The notes beneath the pieces were generated by a model. That model was not told where the DNA came from. It ran no database searches and was given only the letters and a program-made list of their open reading frames with translations. Below are positions 8,698-18,248 of a stretch of DNA of 64,000 bases, in pieces (positions within the stretch are counted from its first letter, which is position 1; every line of letters begins with the position of its first letter). The stretch comes from Verrucomicrobiaceae bacterium (GTDB lineage Bacteria; Verrucomicrobiota; Verrucomicrobiia; Verrucomicrobiales; Verrucomicrobiaceae), in the NCBI GenBank assembly GCA_027489965.1, contig JAIXZA010000084.1, forward strand, positions 1 through 64,000. The letters are read 5' to 3'. Made by a program: the position numbers and the translations under genes.

Positions 8698-9043
8698 CGT
8701 CTTTGATACGCTTGGAAGAGCTCCGTGGTGTCTTCCGCTGAGAAACGTCCAGCACCTAGCAAGCAAGGTCCAAGCTCATTGCTGCCCAGCCTCATTTCAG
8801 TCTTGGGAGTCCCTTGTTTGATATTGGATATTCAAACCCTCCAGATTCCACCTCTAATATGCCATAGGGGTAAGCTTATTTTTCTAATATTACTAGGCTT
8901 TAGTTGTAAAATGGACGGTTTGGGCTAATAGCGCTGGTCGCTTCTGCCATGAAAGCTCAGAAGGCGTCAGGGGCTGACTCCTTGCGGATGGGGCAAGCTT
9001 TGAGTCTCCACACATTCCGCTTTTGGGAAGGTCTTGTTACATC
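8698..9043. other. Intergenic region between divergent genes
   Basis: About 345 bases between the DUF2071 gene and the giant delta-60 protein. It must hold the promoters of both, but no confident -35/-10 pair was recognised. It contains an A+T-rich stretch at about 8855-8890 with two CTAATAT copies. No RNA gene or ORF is supported. Confidence 0.5.
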
Positions 9044-12000
9044 ATGCGCTGTTTTTCCACTCTTATTCAGCAGGCCGTTTGGGCTGTGGTTATTGGCTCC
9101 ACGGTTTGGCTGTCTCCGCTGATTCAGGCAGCCCCAGGGGATGCGGAGCTTGGCTTCCCGAACGTGGAGCTAGTTAATCCTGGCATGGACATCGTCGTGA
9201 ACTCCACCGTCCGGCAGCCGGATGGCAAGATCATCATCGGTGGCCAATGGCACACCGTGAGTGGCACCATCTGGAGTGGCATCACGAGGCTGAACACCGA
9301 TGGCACGCGGGACGTGACTTTCAAAAGCCGCGTCAGTGGCACCGTCTCAGGCATGGCCTTGCAGCCAGATGGAAAGCTCCTCATCTGGGGTGGCTTCAGT
9401 AGCGTGATTTCCCCTGCGCCAATCTTCAGTGAGACGCTGAGGAACAGCATCGCACGGCTGAATAGTGATGGGTCAGTGGACACGACCTTTGAAGTCACGT
9501 TTCCCGGCTTTGCTTCCATCTATGCCGCAGCGGTTCAGGCGGACGGGAAGATTGTGTTCTCTGGCTATTTCACGCAAGTGAATGGCATAGCTCGCACGGG
9601 GCTGGCGCGGGTGAGCAGCACGGGCGTGCTGGATGCGGCCTTCAATCCTGTGCTGACCCAGCCCTTCTGCTTTGGCCTGCTCGTGCAGCCAGATCAGCAG
9701 ATCATGATCTGGGGAAACTTCGGAGCCGTCGGTGGAGTGGCACGCAGTGGCCCTGCTCGGCTCACCAGCACTGGCGCACTGGATACCACTTTTGATGCCG
9801 TGGGGCAGAGCAATGTGCGGGCGCTACTCCGGCAGGCAGACGGCCAATACATCCTCTGCTGTGGTCCCAATCAGCAACCAGGTCGTTTGGTGAGACGCGT
9901 CAGTGCCACGGGTGTCGCGGATGCGAGCTATGCGCCGGTGTTTGATACCACAAACGGCACCGTCGCGGACAACGCCACCCTCCAGGCAGATGGCAAGGTG
10001 ATCGTCGGTGGGCAGTTCAGCACCATCAACGGCGCTGCCCGCAATGGTGTGGCGCGACTCAATGCCGACGGCACGCTTGACACCAGCTTTGTGGTCAGTG
10101 GCACCACGCGCGTGCACAGCGTAATGCTGCAAGAGGATGGTCGAGTGCTCATCGGTGGCTTTCACGGACTGAAGCGCGTGGAGAACAACGCTGTCACTGA
10201 GTCACTCACCGCACCCAACGCCACCAGCGTTCGCTGGATGCGTAGCGGCCCTCTGCCCGAAGTCATCAGCGTCAGCTTCCAGCAGAGCACTGATGCTGGC
10301 GCGACCTGGAGCACACTTGGTGCTGGCACCCGCATCAGCGATGGATGGGAACTCACAGGCACTAGCACCAGCAATGGATTGCTCCGTGCTACAGGCCTGA
10401 CGCAGGGCGGGATGAACTCAGCTTCAAGCGCAGCCATCATCGCGGTCGAAGCGAATCCTGCACTAACGCCAGACATCGCGGTGGAGCAGCCTGCGGCTAC
10501 TGACTTGGTGAATGGAGCAGCCAGTTTTGATCTTGGCTCATTCGAACTCGGCTCATCCAGTGCGCCCATGACCTTCACCTTGCGCAATGCAGGCAGCGGT
10601 TCGCTGAAGTATGTGCTGGCCAGCATCACGGGTGCCCATGCAGCGGACTTCTCCACGCCGCAGCTCTCGCAGAACACGCTCGCGGCTGGTACCAGCGGCA
10701 CGCTGGATTTGACCTTTACGCCAAAGGCAGTCGGTCCGCGCTCGGCAGTGCTGCACTTCACTAGCAACGACCCAGATGAAGCAGACTTCACCGTTGCGCT
10801 CACCGGCACGGGCTTGCTCTCATCCAATGCGAACCTTAGCTCGCTGACCATGACCTCCAGCGTCATGACGCCAGGTTTTGCCAACAACATCATCAGTTAC
10901 ACGGCGAGTGTGCAGTCCCACGTGGCCAGCATCAACGTCACGCCCACGCTCGTGGAAGTGAATGCCACCATCAGCATCAATGGCACCAGCGCCACCTCTG
11001 GCGCAGCCAGTGCAGTAAGTCTCGCGGTGGGTGTGAATGTGCTCAACATTGTAGTCACTGCGCAGAACGGCATCAGCACCAAGACCTACACGCTCACCGT
11101 GACTCGCGCTGCGACGGCCCAGCCAGGCGACCTTGATCCCACCTTCAACATCGCCAGTCTCGATAACAGTTTCCGTGCCTGTGCCACGCAGCCGGATGGC
11201 AAGCTGCTGCTTGGCGGCTTCTTCAGCAGTGACCCCGGACATCAGGGCATCCTACGCCTCAATCCGGACCAGACCTTGGACACCAGCTTCAATGCGAGCC
11301 TCGATGGTTATCTGAACTGCCTGATGGTGCTAGAGTCCGGGAAAATCCTCATCGCAGGAAGCTTCACCGGCATCCGCCAAGGAGGCTCTGGTGCTTACAC
11401 CCCACGCGACAACATTGCCCTGCTCAACGCGGATGGCACCTTGGACACCACTTTCAATGCGAGTGTTACCATCACTCCCGCTGGAAATTCCTACCCAGGC
11501 CAAGTCGAGTGCATGGCCTTGCAGCCAGATGGGAAGATCCTCGTCGGAGGCTACATCAATCGCGTCGGAGCCACCGCGCGCCGAGGCATCGCCCGGCTCA
11601 CCGCTGCTGGCGCACTTGATACCACCTTCAATGCAGGGGCCATCACCAATAGCGTCGATGATGACCAGACGGCAGTGAACAGCATCGTCGTGCAGGCAGA
11701 TGGCAAGATCGTCTTCGGCGGGTGGATGACTTCCATCGGAGCCACACCGCGCGCAGGTATCGCCCGCGTCACCAGCACAGGCGCACTGGATGCTACCTTC
11801 AATCCCGGACTGCTCAGCGGCACCTCGCTCATCCGACTGCTGCCAGATCAGCGACTCTTGGTCAGCGCCACCTCCGCCGACAATCTGCATTATGGGCTCG
11901 TGCTGATCAGCAGCGCGGGCGTGATCGATGCCAGCTACACAGCCGGCCTTAATGGCGAGGCCACCTCTTTGACTCTGCAAACGGATGGCAATGTGCTGTT

Positions 12001-15000
12001 CAGCGGCCAGTTCAGCACGATCTACGACGGCTCCACTCCCGGCCCCACCCGTATGTCCCTCGCTCGGCTAAGCCCGACGGGCGTGCTCGATGCTGCCTTC
12101 TCTCCGCGTGCCACCTTCGCGGGCGGTATGTCCCAGACGCAGAGCCTCTTGGTGCAGGACAATGGACGGATCCTCGTCAGTGGCGACTTTGATGCCATCG
12201 ACTTGTTCCCTCGCATGAGGTATGCGCGGCTCATGAACAGCGCTGTCACGCAGAGCATCACAAACATTGGCTTCACCACCGTGGAGTGGACACGCGGAGG
12301 TGCTTTGCCAGAGGCGGAGGGAGATGTCAGCTTTGAGCTCTCCACTGACGGCGGTACAACCTTCACCGTGCTTGGCGATGGCACACGCGTCAGTGGTGGA
12401 TGGCAGCTCACAGGTCAAAACTTGCCCGTCACTGGCGGCATCCTGCGCGCACGTGCCCGTGTCCTCAGCGGCTATCACAACAGCAGCGCTGGATGGAGTG
12501 TCTTCGAGCAAGCCTTTGCACCTGCTGCTCCCAAGATTGATGTCGAGCAACCGGTGAACGATGACCTGGCGGATGGCGATACGATCAATCTCGGCACGCT
12601 GGGAATCAATGTGCTGGTGCCCACCGTCTTCACCATTCGCAATGCCGGTGGACAGAATCTGACGCTTAGCAACGTGACCATCACAGGCACGAATGCGAAC
12701 CAGTTCAGCATTATTGACCAGCCCGAGCTATCGGTGGCTCCGCTGGAAAGCACGACATTCACGGTGCAGGCCAGAGTTACCAGTGCAGGGGCCAAGACGG
12801 CGACGCTGAACATCGCCAGTAATGACACGACGGCTACGCCTTTTAATATCGTGCTCAATGTCACGGGGGCCACAGCGGTGCCGCCAGTGGCCACCACGGT
12901 AGCTGCCACGGGGTTGGACTTTGATGGCGCGGCCGTGAATGCCATGAGGGCGACTTTGAATGGATCAGTGGATGCCAATGGCCAGCCGCGTGAGGTCAGC
13001 TTTGAGTATGGGCTGACAACGGCCTATGGCTCGACGATCACGCTGCCGGGTACTTTTGACTCGGCGAATCCTGTGTCCGTATCCACACAGCTCACGGGAC
13101 TGACCCCACACACGACCTACAACTTCCGTGTCCGTGTGGATGGGGATCTGGGTAATGCGCTGGGAGCAAATCGCACCTTCACCACGGCCAATCGTGCGCC
13201 CATCGCCAATCCTGACACGGCCGAGGCCTTGCCAAGTGTGGGCACGACCATTGCGGTGCTCGATGATGACGTAGATGCTGATGGTGACACACTGAGCATT
13301 AGCACCCGAACCGCCGTCACCCCCAGCACGGCTGGCACGGTGGCCATTGTCGGTAGAAATTTAGTTTTTACGGCCAGTGCTGCTTTTGGCACAGGAGTCA
13401 ATGCAACGGCAACCTTTGGCTATCGTGTCATTGATGGTGAAGGCGGGTTTGATGATGAAACGGTCACGGTCAGTCTTGGTTCCGCTACTTTGGACTTACT
13501 GGCAAAAAACATCAGCTCAGAAGGCACGGCTTTTGAGACACCTAGCAGTTATCCAGTAAACATCCAGACGACAGGTTCATGGGCTGTCACTGAGGCGCTT
13601 ACCTGGGCCTTTGTTTCACCGCCGAGTGGACGCGGTAATACCGTTGTCAACATCACGGTGCAGCCAAATACGGCCACTGCTGCACGCACTGGCGTTATCA
13701 AGATCGGTGGCGTTTCCCACACGATCACGCAGGCTGGCGTCTTGAAACCAACGCTAGGGCCGCTGGCAGGGTCTTCCTTCAATGCCATTGTCGGTGGCGC
13801 TTTTGAGTTAGTCATCCCGACGGTGAATGCCCCAGTGACTTACACAGTGACAGGGATGCCTCCTGGACTCACTCTCAGCAATACGACAGGCATGATCACA
13901 GGCCGACCTACCATGACGGGGACGGCACCCACGACTTACAACGTGACCGTGAGAGCTAGCAATGCCTCCGGTCCAACTGCCGCTGACACGGCAGGGAAAG
14001 CTGCGGCGACGGTGAGCTTTACCATCAATGTCATCCCACTTCCAGCAGGTGTCGTCGGCACCTTTCATGGACTGATTGAGCGCAGCAGCACAGTGAATGT
14101 CGGCACGATACCCAATCTCGGTGCCCGCTGGGAGATGACGGTCACTCCGCTGGGTGCCGTCAGTGGGAAGATCGTCGAAGGTGTGACTTCACGCAGCTTC
14201 ACGAGTAAACTGGAAGTCACAGCCGATACGGCCAATACACCCACAATCTCCGCAGCCATCACAGGCACAGCTTTGAGTCTAGATCTGAAGCTGAATGCGT
14301 TGACGGATAGCCTGAGTAGCGGAGTCGGCGAGAATGTGCTGCGTAATGCTGGCAATACGCAAAGCAGCATCGTCACCGGCTGGGGAAATGCCTGGAGCAC
14401 GACTGCACCGATCAAAAGAGCCACGCAGTTCAGAGGCCCCTACAGCTTTGCCATCATCAATCCCGCGACGATAACCACAACCAATACTGCAGCACCAGAT
14501 GGCTTCGGTTTCGGCAGCTTCATCGTCAGTGAAACAAACGGCGCACTGAGAATCACGGGTGATCTACCAGACGGCAGCAAGATCTTGTGCGACACTTTCA
14601 TCGGTCAAAATGGGGAGGTGTTGCTCTATGCGCCGCTGCATGGAAATAAAGGCAGCATCCACGGCCAACTCACCGTCACACCCGTCAATGCACCAACCGA
14701 TAACACCGTGGTGGGTCCTATCACTTGGCTGAAGCCTACCCTTCTCGCGACGGATAAAGACAAGGCTTATCAGTCCGGCTTTGGCCCGCTAATGCTGGAC
14801 GCCAAAGGCAGCACCTACCTACCACCAGCCAAGGGCCTGCGCGTGCTCGGCCTGCCAGCGCCTGCCGTCACTCCGACGACGGCCACGAATGCCAAGCTGG
14901 CCTTTACTCTCGGTGGCTTGGACCTCGCCACACCGAACAGTCTGGCCTTCAATCAGCTTATTCGCGTTAGCAATCCCAGCGCGGCAGGCCTAACGAACAC

Positions 15001-15271
15001 CGCCACTGTCGTCCCCTTCAATGCCACGACCCTGACCAATCCGAATAAAGTGGCGATCACCACCTTCACCGCACCGACGGGTGCTTTTGCAGGCAACTTT
15101 ACCCTCCCCGGCACCCCAGCCCGAGTCGGCCCTTTTACGGGTCAGATCGTCCGCATCATTGGCGTTAACATCACGACGCAGGGCTACGGCTACTTCCTGC
15201 TTCCTACGGGTGTGCCCAATGTGATCACATCGCCCAAATACAGTGGTCGTGTGGAACTGACGGTACCGTAA
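9044..15271 (+). CDS. Giant secreted delta-60 repeat / Ig-like multidomain protein
   Basis: About 2075 residues. ATG 9044 is preferred over TTG 9023 because GGGAAGG lies 12 bases upstream and a signal peptide follows (cleavage after WLSPLIQA). Order by base position: block A of about seven delta-60 repeats (QPDGKIIIGG / RLNTDGTRDVTF type, 9180-10190), a short beta sandwich, a choice-of-anchor-D domain (10470-10810), a cadherin-like sandwich (10815-11110), block B of about seven delta-60 repeats (11125-12235), the same sandwich and a second choice-of-anchor-D domain (to ~12880), an Fn3-like domain, a cadherin/Ig-like domain (13190-13480), a BACON-like domain, a He_PIG domain (13750-14040), and a ~405-residue C-terminal region shared with the protein at 38603. 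Likely extracellular adhesion or binding; no catalytic site seen. No classical anchor follows the last strand. Confidence 0.88.
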   Translation: MRCFSTLIQQAVWAVVIGSTVWLSPLIQAAPGDAELGFPNVELVNPGMDIVVNSTVRQPDGKIIIGGQWHTVSGTIWSGITRLNTDGTRDVTFKSRVSGTVSGMALQPDGKLLIWGGFSSVISPAPIFSETLRNSIARLNSDGSVDTTFEVTFPGFASIYAAAVQADGKIVFSGYFTQVNGIARTGLARVSSTGVLDAAFNPVLTQPFCFGLLVQPDQQIMIWGNFGAVGGVARSGPARLTSTGALDTTFDAVGQSNVRALLRQADGQYILCCGPNQQPGRLVRRVSATGVADASYAPVFDTTNGTVADNATLQADGKVIVGGQFSTINGAARNGVARLNADGTLDTSFVVSGTTRVHSVMLQEDGRVLIGGFHGLKRVENNAVTESLTAPNATSVRWMRSGPLPEVISVSFQQSTDAGATWSTLGAGTRISDGWELTGTSTSNGLLRATGLTQGGMNSASSAAIIAVEANPALTPDIAVEQPAATDLVNGAASFDLGSFELGSSSAPMTFTLRNAGSGSLKYVLASITGAHAADFSTPQLSQNTLAAGTSGTLDLTFTPKAVGPRSAVLHFTSNDPDEADFTVALTGTGLLSSNANLSSLTMTSSVMTPGFANNIISYTASVQSHVASINVTPTLVEVNATISINGTSATSGAASAVSLAVGVNVLNIVVTAQNGISTKTYTLTVTRAATAQPGDLDPTFNIASLDNSFRACATQPDGKLLLGGFFSSDPGHQGILRLNPDQTLDTSFNASLDGYLNCLMVLESGKILIAGSFTGIRQGGSGAYTPRDNIALLNADGTLDTTFNASVTITPAGNSYPGQVECMALQPDGKILVGGYINRVGATARRGIARLTAAGALDTTFNAGAITNSVDDDQTAVNSIVVQADGKIVFGGWMTSIGATPRAGIARVTSTGALDATFNPGLLSGTSLIRLLPDQRLLVSATSADNLHYGLVLISSAGVIDASYTAGLNGEATSLTLQTDGNVLFSGQFSTIYDGSTPGPTRMSLARLSPTGVLDAAFSPRATFAGGMSQTQSLLVQDNGRILVSGDFDAIDLFPRMRYARLMNSAVTQSITNIGFTTVEWTRGGALPEAEGDVSFELSTDGGTTFTVLGDGTRVSGGWQLTGQNLPVTGGILRARARVLSGYHNSSAGWSVFEQAFAPAAPKIDVEQPVNDDLADGDTINLGTLGINVLVPTVFTIRNAGGQNLTLSNVTITGTNANQFSIIDQPELSVAPLESTTFTVQARVTSAGAKTATLNIASNDTTATPFNIVLNVTGATAVPPVATTVAATGLDFDGAAVNAMRATLNGSVDANGQPREVSFEYGLTTAYGSTITLPGTFDSANPVSVSTQLTGLTPHTTYNFRVRVDGDLGNALGANRTFTTANRAPIANPDTAEALPSVGTTIAVLDDDVDADGDTLSISTRTAVTPSTAGTVAIVGRNLVFTASAAFGTGVNATATFGYRVIDGEGGFDDETVTVSLGSATLDLLAKNISSEGTAFETPSSYPVNIQTTGSWAVTEALTWAFVSPPSGRGNTVVNITVQPNTATAARTGVIKIGGVSHTITQAGVLKPTLGPLAGSSFNAIVGGAFELVIPTVNAPVTYTVTGMPPGLTLSNTTGMITGRPTMTGTAPTTYNVTVRASNASGPTAADTAGKAAATVSFTINVIPLPAGVVGTFHGLIERSSTVNVGTIPNLGARWEMTVTPLGAVSGKIVEGVTSRSFTSKLEVTADTANTPTISAAITGTALSLDLKLNALTDSLSSGVGENVLRNAGNTQSSIVTGWGNAWSTTAPIKRATQFRGPYSFAIINPATITTTNTAAPDGFGFGSFIVSETNGALRITGDLPDGSKILCDTFIGQNGEVLLYAPLHGNKGSIHGQLTVTPVNAPTDNTVVGPITWLKPTLLATDKDKAYQSGFGPLMLDAKGSTYLPPAKGLRVLGLPAPAVTPTTATNAKLAFTLGGLDLATPNSLAFNQLIRVSNPSAAGLTNTATVVPFNATTLTNPNKVAITTFTAPTGAFAGNFTLPGTPARVGPFTGQIVRIIGVNITTQGYGYFLLPTGVPNVITSPKYSGRVELTVP

Positions 15272-15276
15272 CTCAA

Positions 15277-16947
15277 TCAAACCATCATCCCCAGCAACAG
15301 CAATCCCGCAGCAATCCAGTCACGCACTCCCAATCGGTCGGCATCTCCGGTGAAGCGGATGAGTTTGAAGAGGGCACCAGTGGGGCAGGCGTATTTGCAG
15401 TAGGCGAGGGGCTGGAAAAGCGATGCGATCAGGCCGGTGATGGCGATGGCTAGACTGGCCCAGCCCGCGACGCGGAAGACGTAGGCGTCAAAGGGCTCCA
15501 GCGAATTCAGGTTGATGCCCCAACCCATGACAAGACTCATCAAAATGAATGAGAGCAACAGGAAGGGGATCTGAGTCAGCCAGCGTTCGAGCTTGGCTGG
15601 CGCACGCCATTGCCAGGGTAGCCGGCGAGCAAGTAGCTGCTGCAAAGCGCCATGTGGGCAGATGTGATGACAATAAAGCTGCTTGCTGGTGAAGATCGGC
15701 CCGAGCAGAGAGATGGCTGCAAGCATGAGCAGACCGGGGGCGCTTTGCCAAGGCGTGCCGTGTGCGGCCCAGCCAGTCAGTAAGCCCTGTGAGAGTAGCT
15801 CACTGGCGATGAAACCGCCGTAAATGACTAGCCAAACATGATGCACATGCCGCGCCCAGGAGATGCCACGCAGCTTGCTGAAGGCCATAATCAAAGCGGC
15901 GATGAGCGTGATGGCGTGTCCAGTGTCTTGCCAGCGCCAGTGGATTTTTCTCAGCCAACCAGTCGGGCGCGATTCCAGCAGATTCTTGGCACGCATTTTC
16001 AGGCCTTCGGCGATGGAGTAGCTGGTCTCAGTGGCTCCTGAGACGCCTTCGATCTTGGCCTGCTTAAAGTCCAGATCAGCTAGCTTTTCCAGCGTCATGT
16101 CATTGAAGAGCTTTTGGAAATAGTCGTCACCGGTGACATAGGCTACGTAGCGTTTGGTATCGTAGCTTTTGCGCAGAGACATGCGTTTTAACATCTGGCC
16201 GCTGGCGTCTAACAGCATCAGCGAATCCGTCGGCCCTTTGTAACCGACGAGGGTGTCCGTCACGGGTGATGTGCGGGTAGCGATGCCGATAAGGATGCCC
16301 TTGGCGTCTAGAACGTCCTGGCCACCATGATGTTGTTTTGAAGGCTGTAAGTTGGTGGCTTTAGGCTCTAACATCTTCACCTCTGCCAGCGTGATTTCGT
16401 CTGGGAAGCGCAGAGAAGTGCCTGCGGCCTGACCAAGTTTGGCCAGCACGCCCTGAGCGATAGCTGTACTGGTCAAAGTGGCTCCTGTGACGACATGCAG
16501 CGGTTTGGCCTCATCAGGTTTCTTCATCTGCTCGGGGAATTGAGCAAAAAAAGCCCGGTCTGCCACGACTTCGGCCACGTGATCCGAGGTGTCGTGACTT
16601 TTGATGAGGCGCACACGAGTCAGCGCACCTTTGGCATCAAAAACGAGCAAGCTGTTGGTCGGGCCAGAGTAGCCGATGAAAGCATTCGATTCAGGAGCGG
16701 TCGTGGTGACATAGCCTAGGGTCTCCCCTTCACTGCCCAGCACAGCGCGCCAGCCGCTGGTGGCGTTTAGCGGACCTAGGCTGTGGATTTGGGGGAAGTC
16801 TCCCCGTAGGCGCTCAGGCTGGAGGGCTGCGGCCGCCTCTTCCAGATTCCGCAGGCTGGCAGTCTCTCTGATCAACAGCACCGCAGACACCAGCAGCCCC
16901 AGCCGCCAGAGGCGGATGAGGTATGGACGCAGTTTCTTCAGCAGCAT
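15277..16947 (-). CDS. Membrane protein with two FMN-binding domains and NosR-like CxxxCP motifs
   Basis: A 556-residue protein. It has an N-terminal membrane helix (about 10-26), then two successive periplasmic FMN-binding domains, each ending in a flavinylation motif: TGAT at 154-157 and SGAT at 303-306, the Thr being the expected covalent FMN site. A NosR/NapH-like membrane part of about six helices follows, with CHHICP (C426, C430) and CKYACP (C517, C521). NosR proteins normally continue into a soluble 2x[4Fe-4S] ferredoxin; here the protein stops soon after the last helix. The likely role is moving electrons across the inner membrane to periplasmic acceptors via FMN attached by ApbE. No nos genes or apbE are nearby, so the partner is unknown. 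It converges with the delta-60 gene, 5 bases apart. Confidence 0.88.
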   Translation of the reverse strand: MLLKKLRPYLIRLWRLGLLVSAVLLIRETASLRNLEEAAAALQPERLRGDFPQIHSLGPLNATSGWRAVLGSEGETLGYVTTTAPESNAFIGYSGPTNSLLVFDAKGALTRVRLIKSHDTSDHVAEVVADRAFFAQFPEQMKKPDEAKPLHVVTGATLTSTAIAQGVLAKLGQAAGTSLRFPDEITLAEVKMLEPKATNLQPSKQHHGGQDVLDAKGILIGIATRTSPVTDTLVGYKGPTDSLMLLDASGQMLKRMSLRKSYDTKRYVAYVTGDDYFQKLFNDMTLEKLADLDFKQAKIEGVSGATETSYSIAEGLKMRAKNLLESRPTGWLRKIHWRWQDTGHAITLIAALIMAFSKLRGISWARHVHHVWLVIYGGFIASELLSQGLLTGWAAHGTPWQSAPGLLMLAAISLLGPIFTSKQLYCHHICPHGALQQLLARRLPWQWRAPAKLERWLTQIPFLLLSFILMSLVMGWGINLNSLEPFDAYVFRVAGWASLAIAITGLIASLFQPLAYCKYACPTGALFKLIRFTGDADRLGVRDWIAAGLLLLGMMV

Positions 16948-17087
16948 CCGCCCATGGTGGCAGGAAGACCGCCGCTGTCACGCGCATCCTACATTCAAGA
17001 TAAAGCCGTGGCTTGCCATGGCGCTTCGGCACGCTATGACTGGCAAGCCGTCACCCCGACCCACGTCGGATAAATGGCCCTCTAACT

Positions 17088-18233
17088 ATGTCTATCTCAC
17101 CCGTAAGTCCCGTAGCCGTCCTTTGCAGTGGCGGTGATGCCCCTGGAATGAATGCCTTTTTGCGCGCGATGGTGCGTTTGGGCCTGAATCGCCACGAAAC
17201 GCCTGTTTATGGTATCCGCGATGGCTATCGCGGACTCGTCCGTGCTGCTCGTCAGGCTAATGGTGATTCCGAAGCAATCGTCCGCTTGAAGCTGGAAATT
17301 GAGCGTAATACAGGTCACCGCGGCTTGATCGACGGGCAGCAAAACATCATTCAAATGGATCATGCCAGCGTTTCCGGCATCATGGGCAAAGGCGGAACCA
17401 TTCTGGGTTCGGCGCGCTGCCTGGATTTTCATAAGCCTGAGGTCCGCCGAGAAGTCATCACCCTTTTAGAAAAGCTAGGCGTGCGCGCACTCGTCGTCAG
17501 TGGCGGTGACGGCTCGCTCACGGGCGCACGCCTACTGGCAGAGGAGAGTAACTTGCGGATTATTGGCGTGCCAGCCACGATTGATAATGACCTCCAATTC
17601 ACTGAAATGGCGTTGGGTGTCGATACGGCAGTGCACACGCTTGTTTGGGCTGTGGATCACTTCATCGACACCGCCCGCAGTCATCGCCGCGTCATGGTTT
17701 TGGAAACGATGGGCCGTGAAAGCGGAGATCTAGCCCGAATGGCGGCATTAGCATCTGGAGCGGAAATGGTGATCACACCCGAAGGTGGCCCGATGACTGA
17801 GACTAGCATGGCTGCCTTAGCTGAGAAGATCGAAGGAGCCATGACGCGCGGCCGTGGTCACGCCATCATTTTGATTGCCGAAGGCGTGCGTTTTGAGCCA
17901 CCTCAGTCTCGCAATGGTGCCTACATTCTGCGGGATGCTTTCCAAAAATACTTCCAGCGTGAAGGTGCGCCATTCCAGGACCTAGAGGTGCGTCCTTCCG
18001 TGCTCGGGCACTTGCAGCGCGGTGGACATACCACCCCTGGAGATTGCATTCTGGCGGCTCGCTTTGCCGAGGAAGCCTGGAAAGCGCTGCTTGATCCAAA
18101 TGGCATCAATGGCATCACGGCACTCCGCTACAATAAGGTGGAGATCGTGCCTTTCGGCTGTCCTGATCTTCCAGAGCGCGCTATCCATTCGCGTGCGATG
18201 GAGCATTTGCATGATGATTTAAGTAGCTGGTAG
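17088..18233 (+). CDS. pfkA: 6-phosphofructokinase, ATP-type signature
   Basis: A 381-residue cytoplasmic enzyme that phosphorylates fructose 6-phosphate in glycolysis. Seen: AVLCSGGDAPGMNAFLRA (nucleotide loop), VVSGGDGSLTGA, PATIDNDLQFTEMALGVDTA with the catalytic TIDND Asp, and ETMGRESGDLARMAALA for substrate binding. PPi-dependent enzymes carry GGDD and PKTIDND; here GGDGS and PATIDND favour ATP as phosphate donor, an inference from motif only. A protease lipoprotein gene starts 15 bases downstream, so they may be co-transcribed although functionally unrelated. Confidence 0.95.
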   Translation: MSISPVSPVAVLCSGGDAPGMNAFLRAMVRLGLNRHETPVYGIRDGYRGLVRAARQANGDSEAIVRLKLEIERNTGHRGLIDGQQNIIQMDHASVSGIMGKGGTILGSARCLDFHKPEVRREVITLLEKLGVRALVVSGGDGSLTGARLLAEESNLRIIGVPATIDNDLQFTEMALGVDTAVHTLVWAVDHFIDTARSHRRVMVLETMGRESGDLARMAALASGAEMVITPEGGPMTETSMAALAEKIEGAMTRGRGHAIILIAEGVRFEPPQSRNGAYILRDAFQKYFQREGAPFQDLEVRPSVLGHLQRGGHTTPGDCILAARFAEEAWKALLDPNGINGITALRYNKVEIVPFGCPDLPERAIHSRAMEHLHDDLSSW

Positions 18234-18248
18234 TGCCTTAAATCTCCG

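Noticed and set aside
17088..18233. PPi-dependent phosphofructokinase
   Set aside because: The diagnostic positions read GGDGS and PATIDND rather than GGDD and PKTIDND, favouring the ATP-dependent form.
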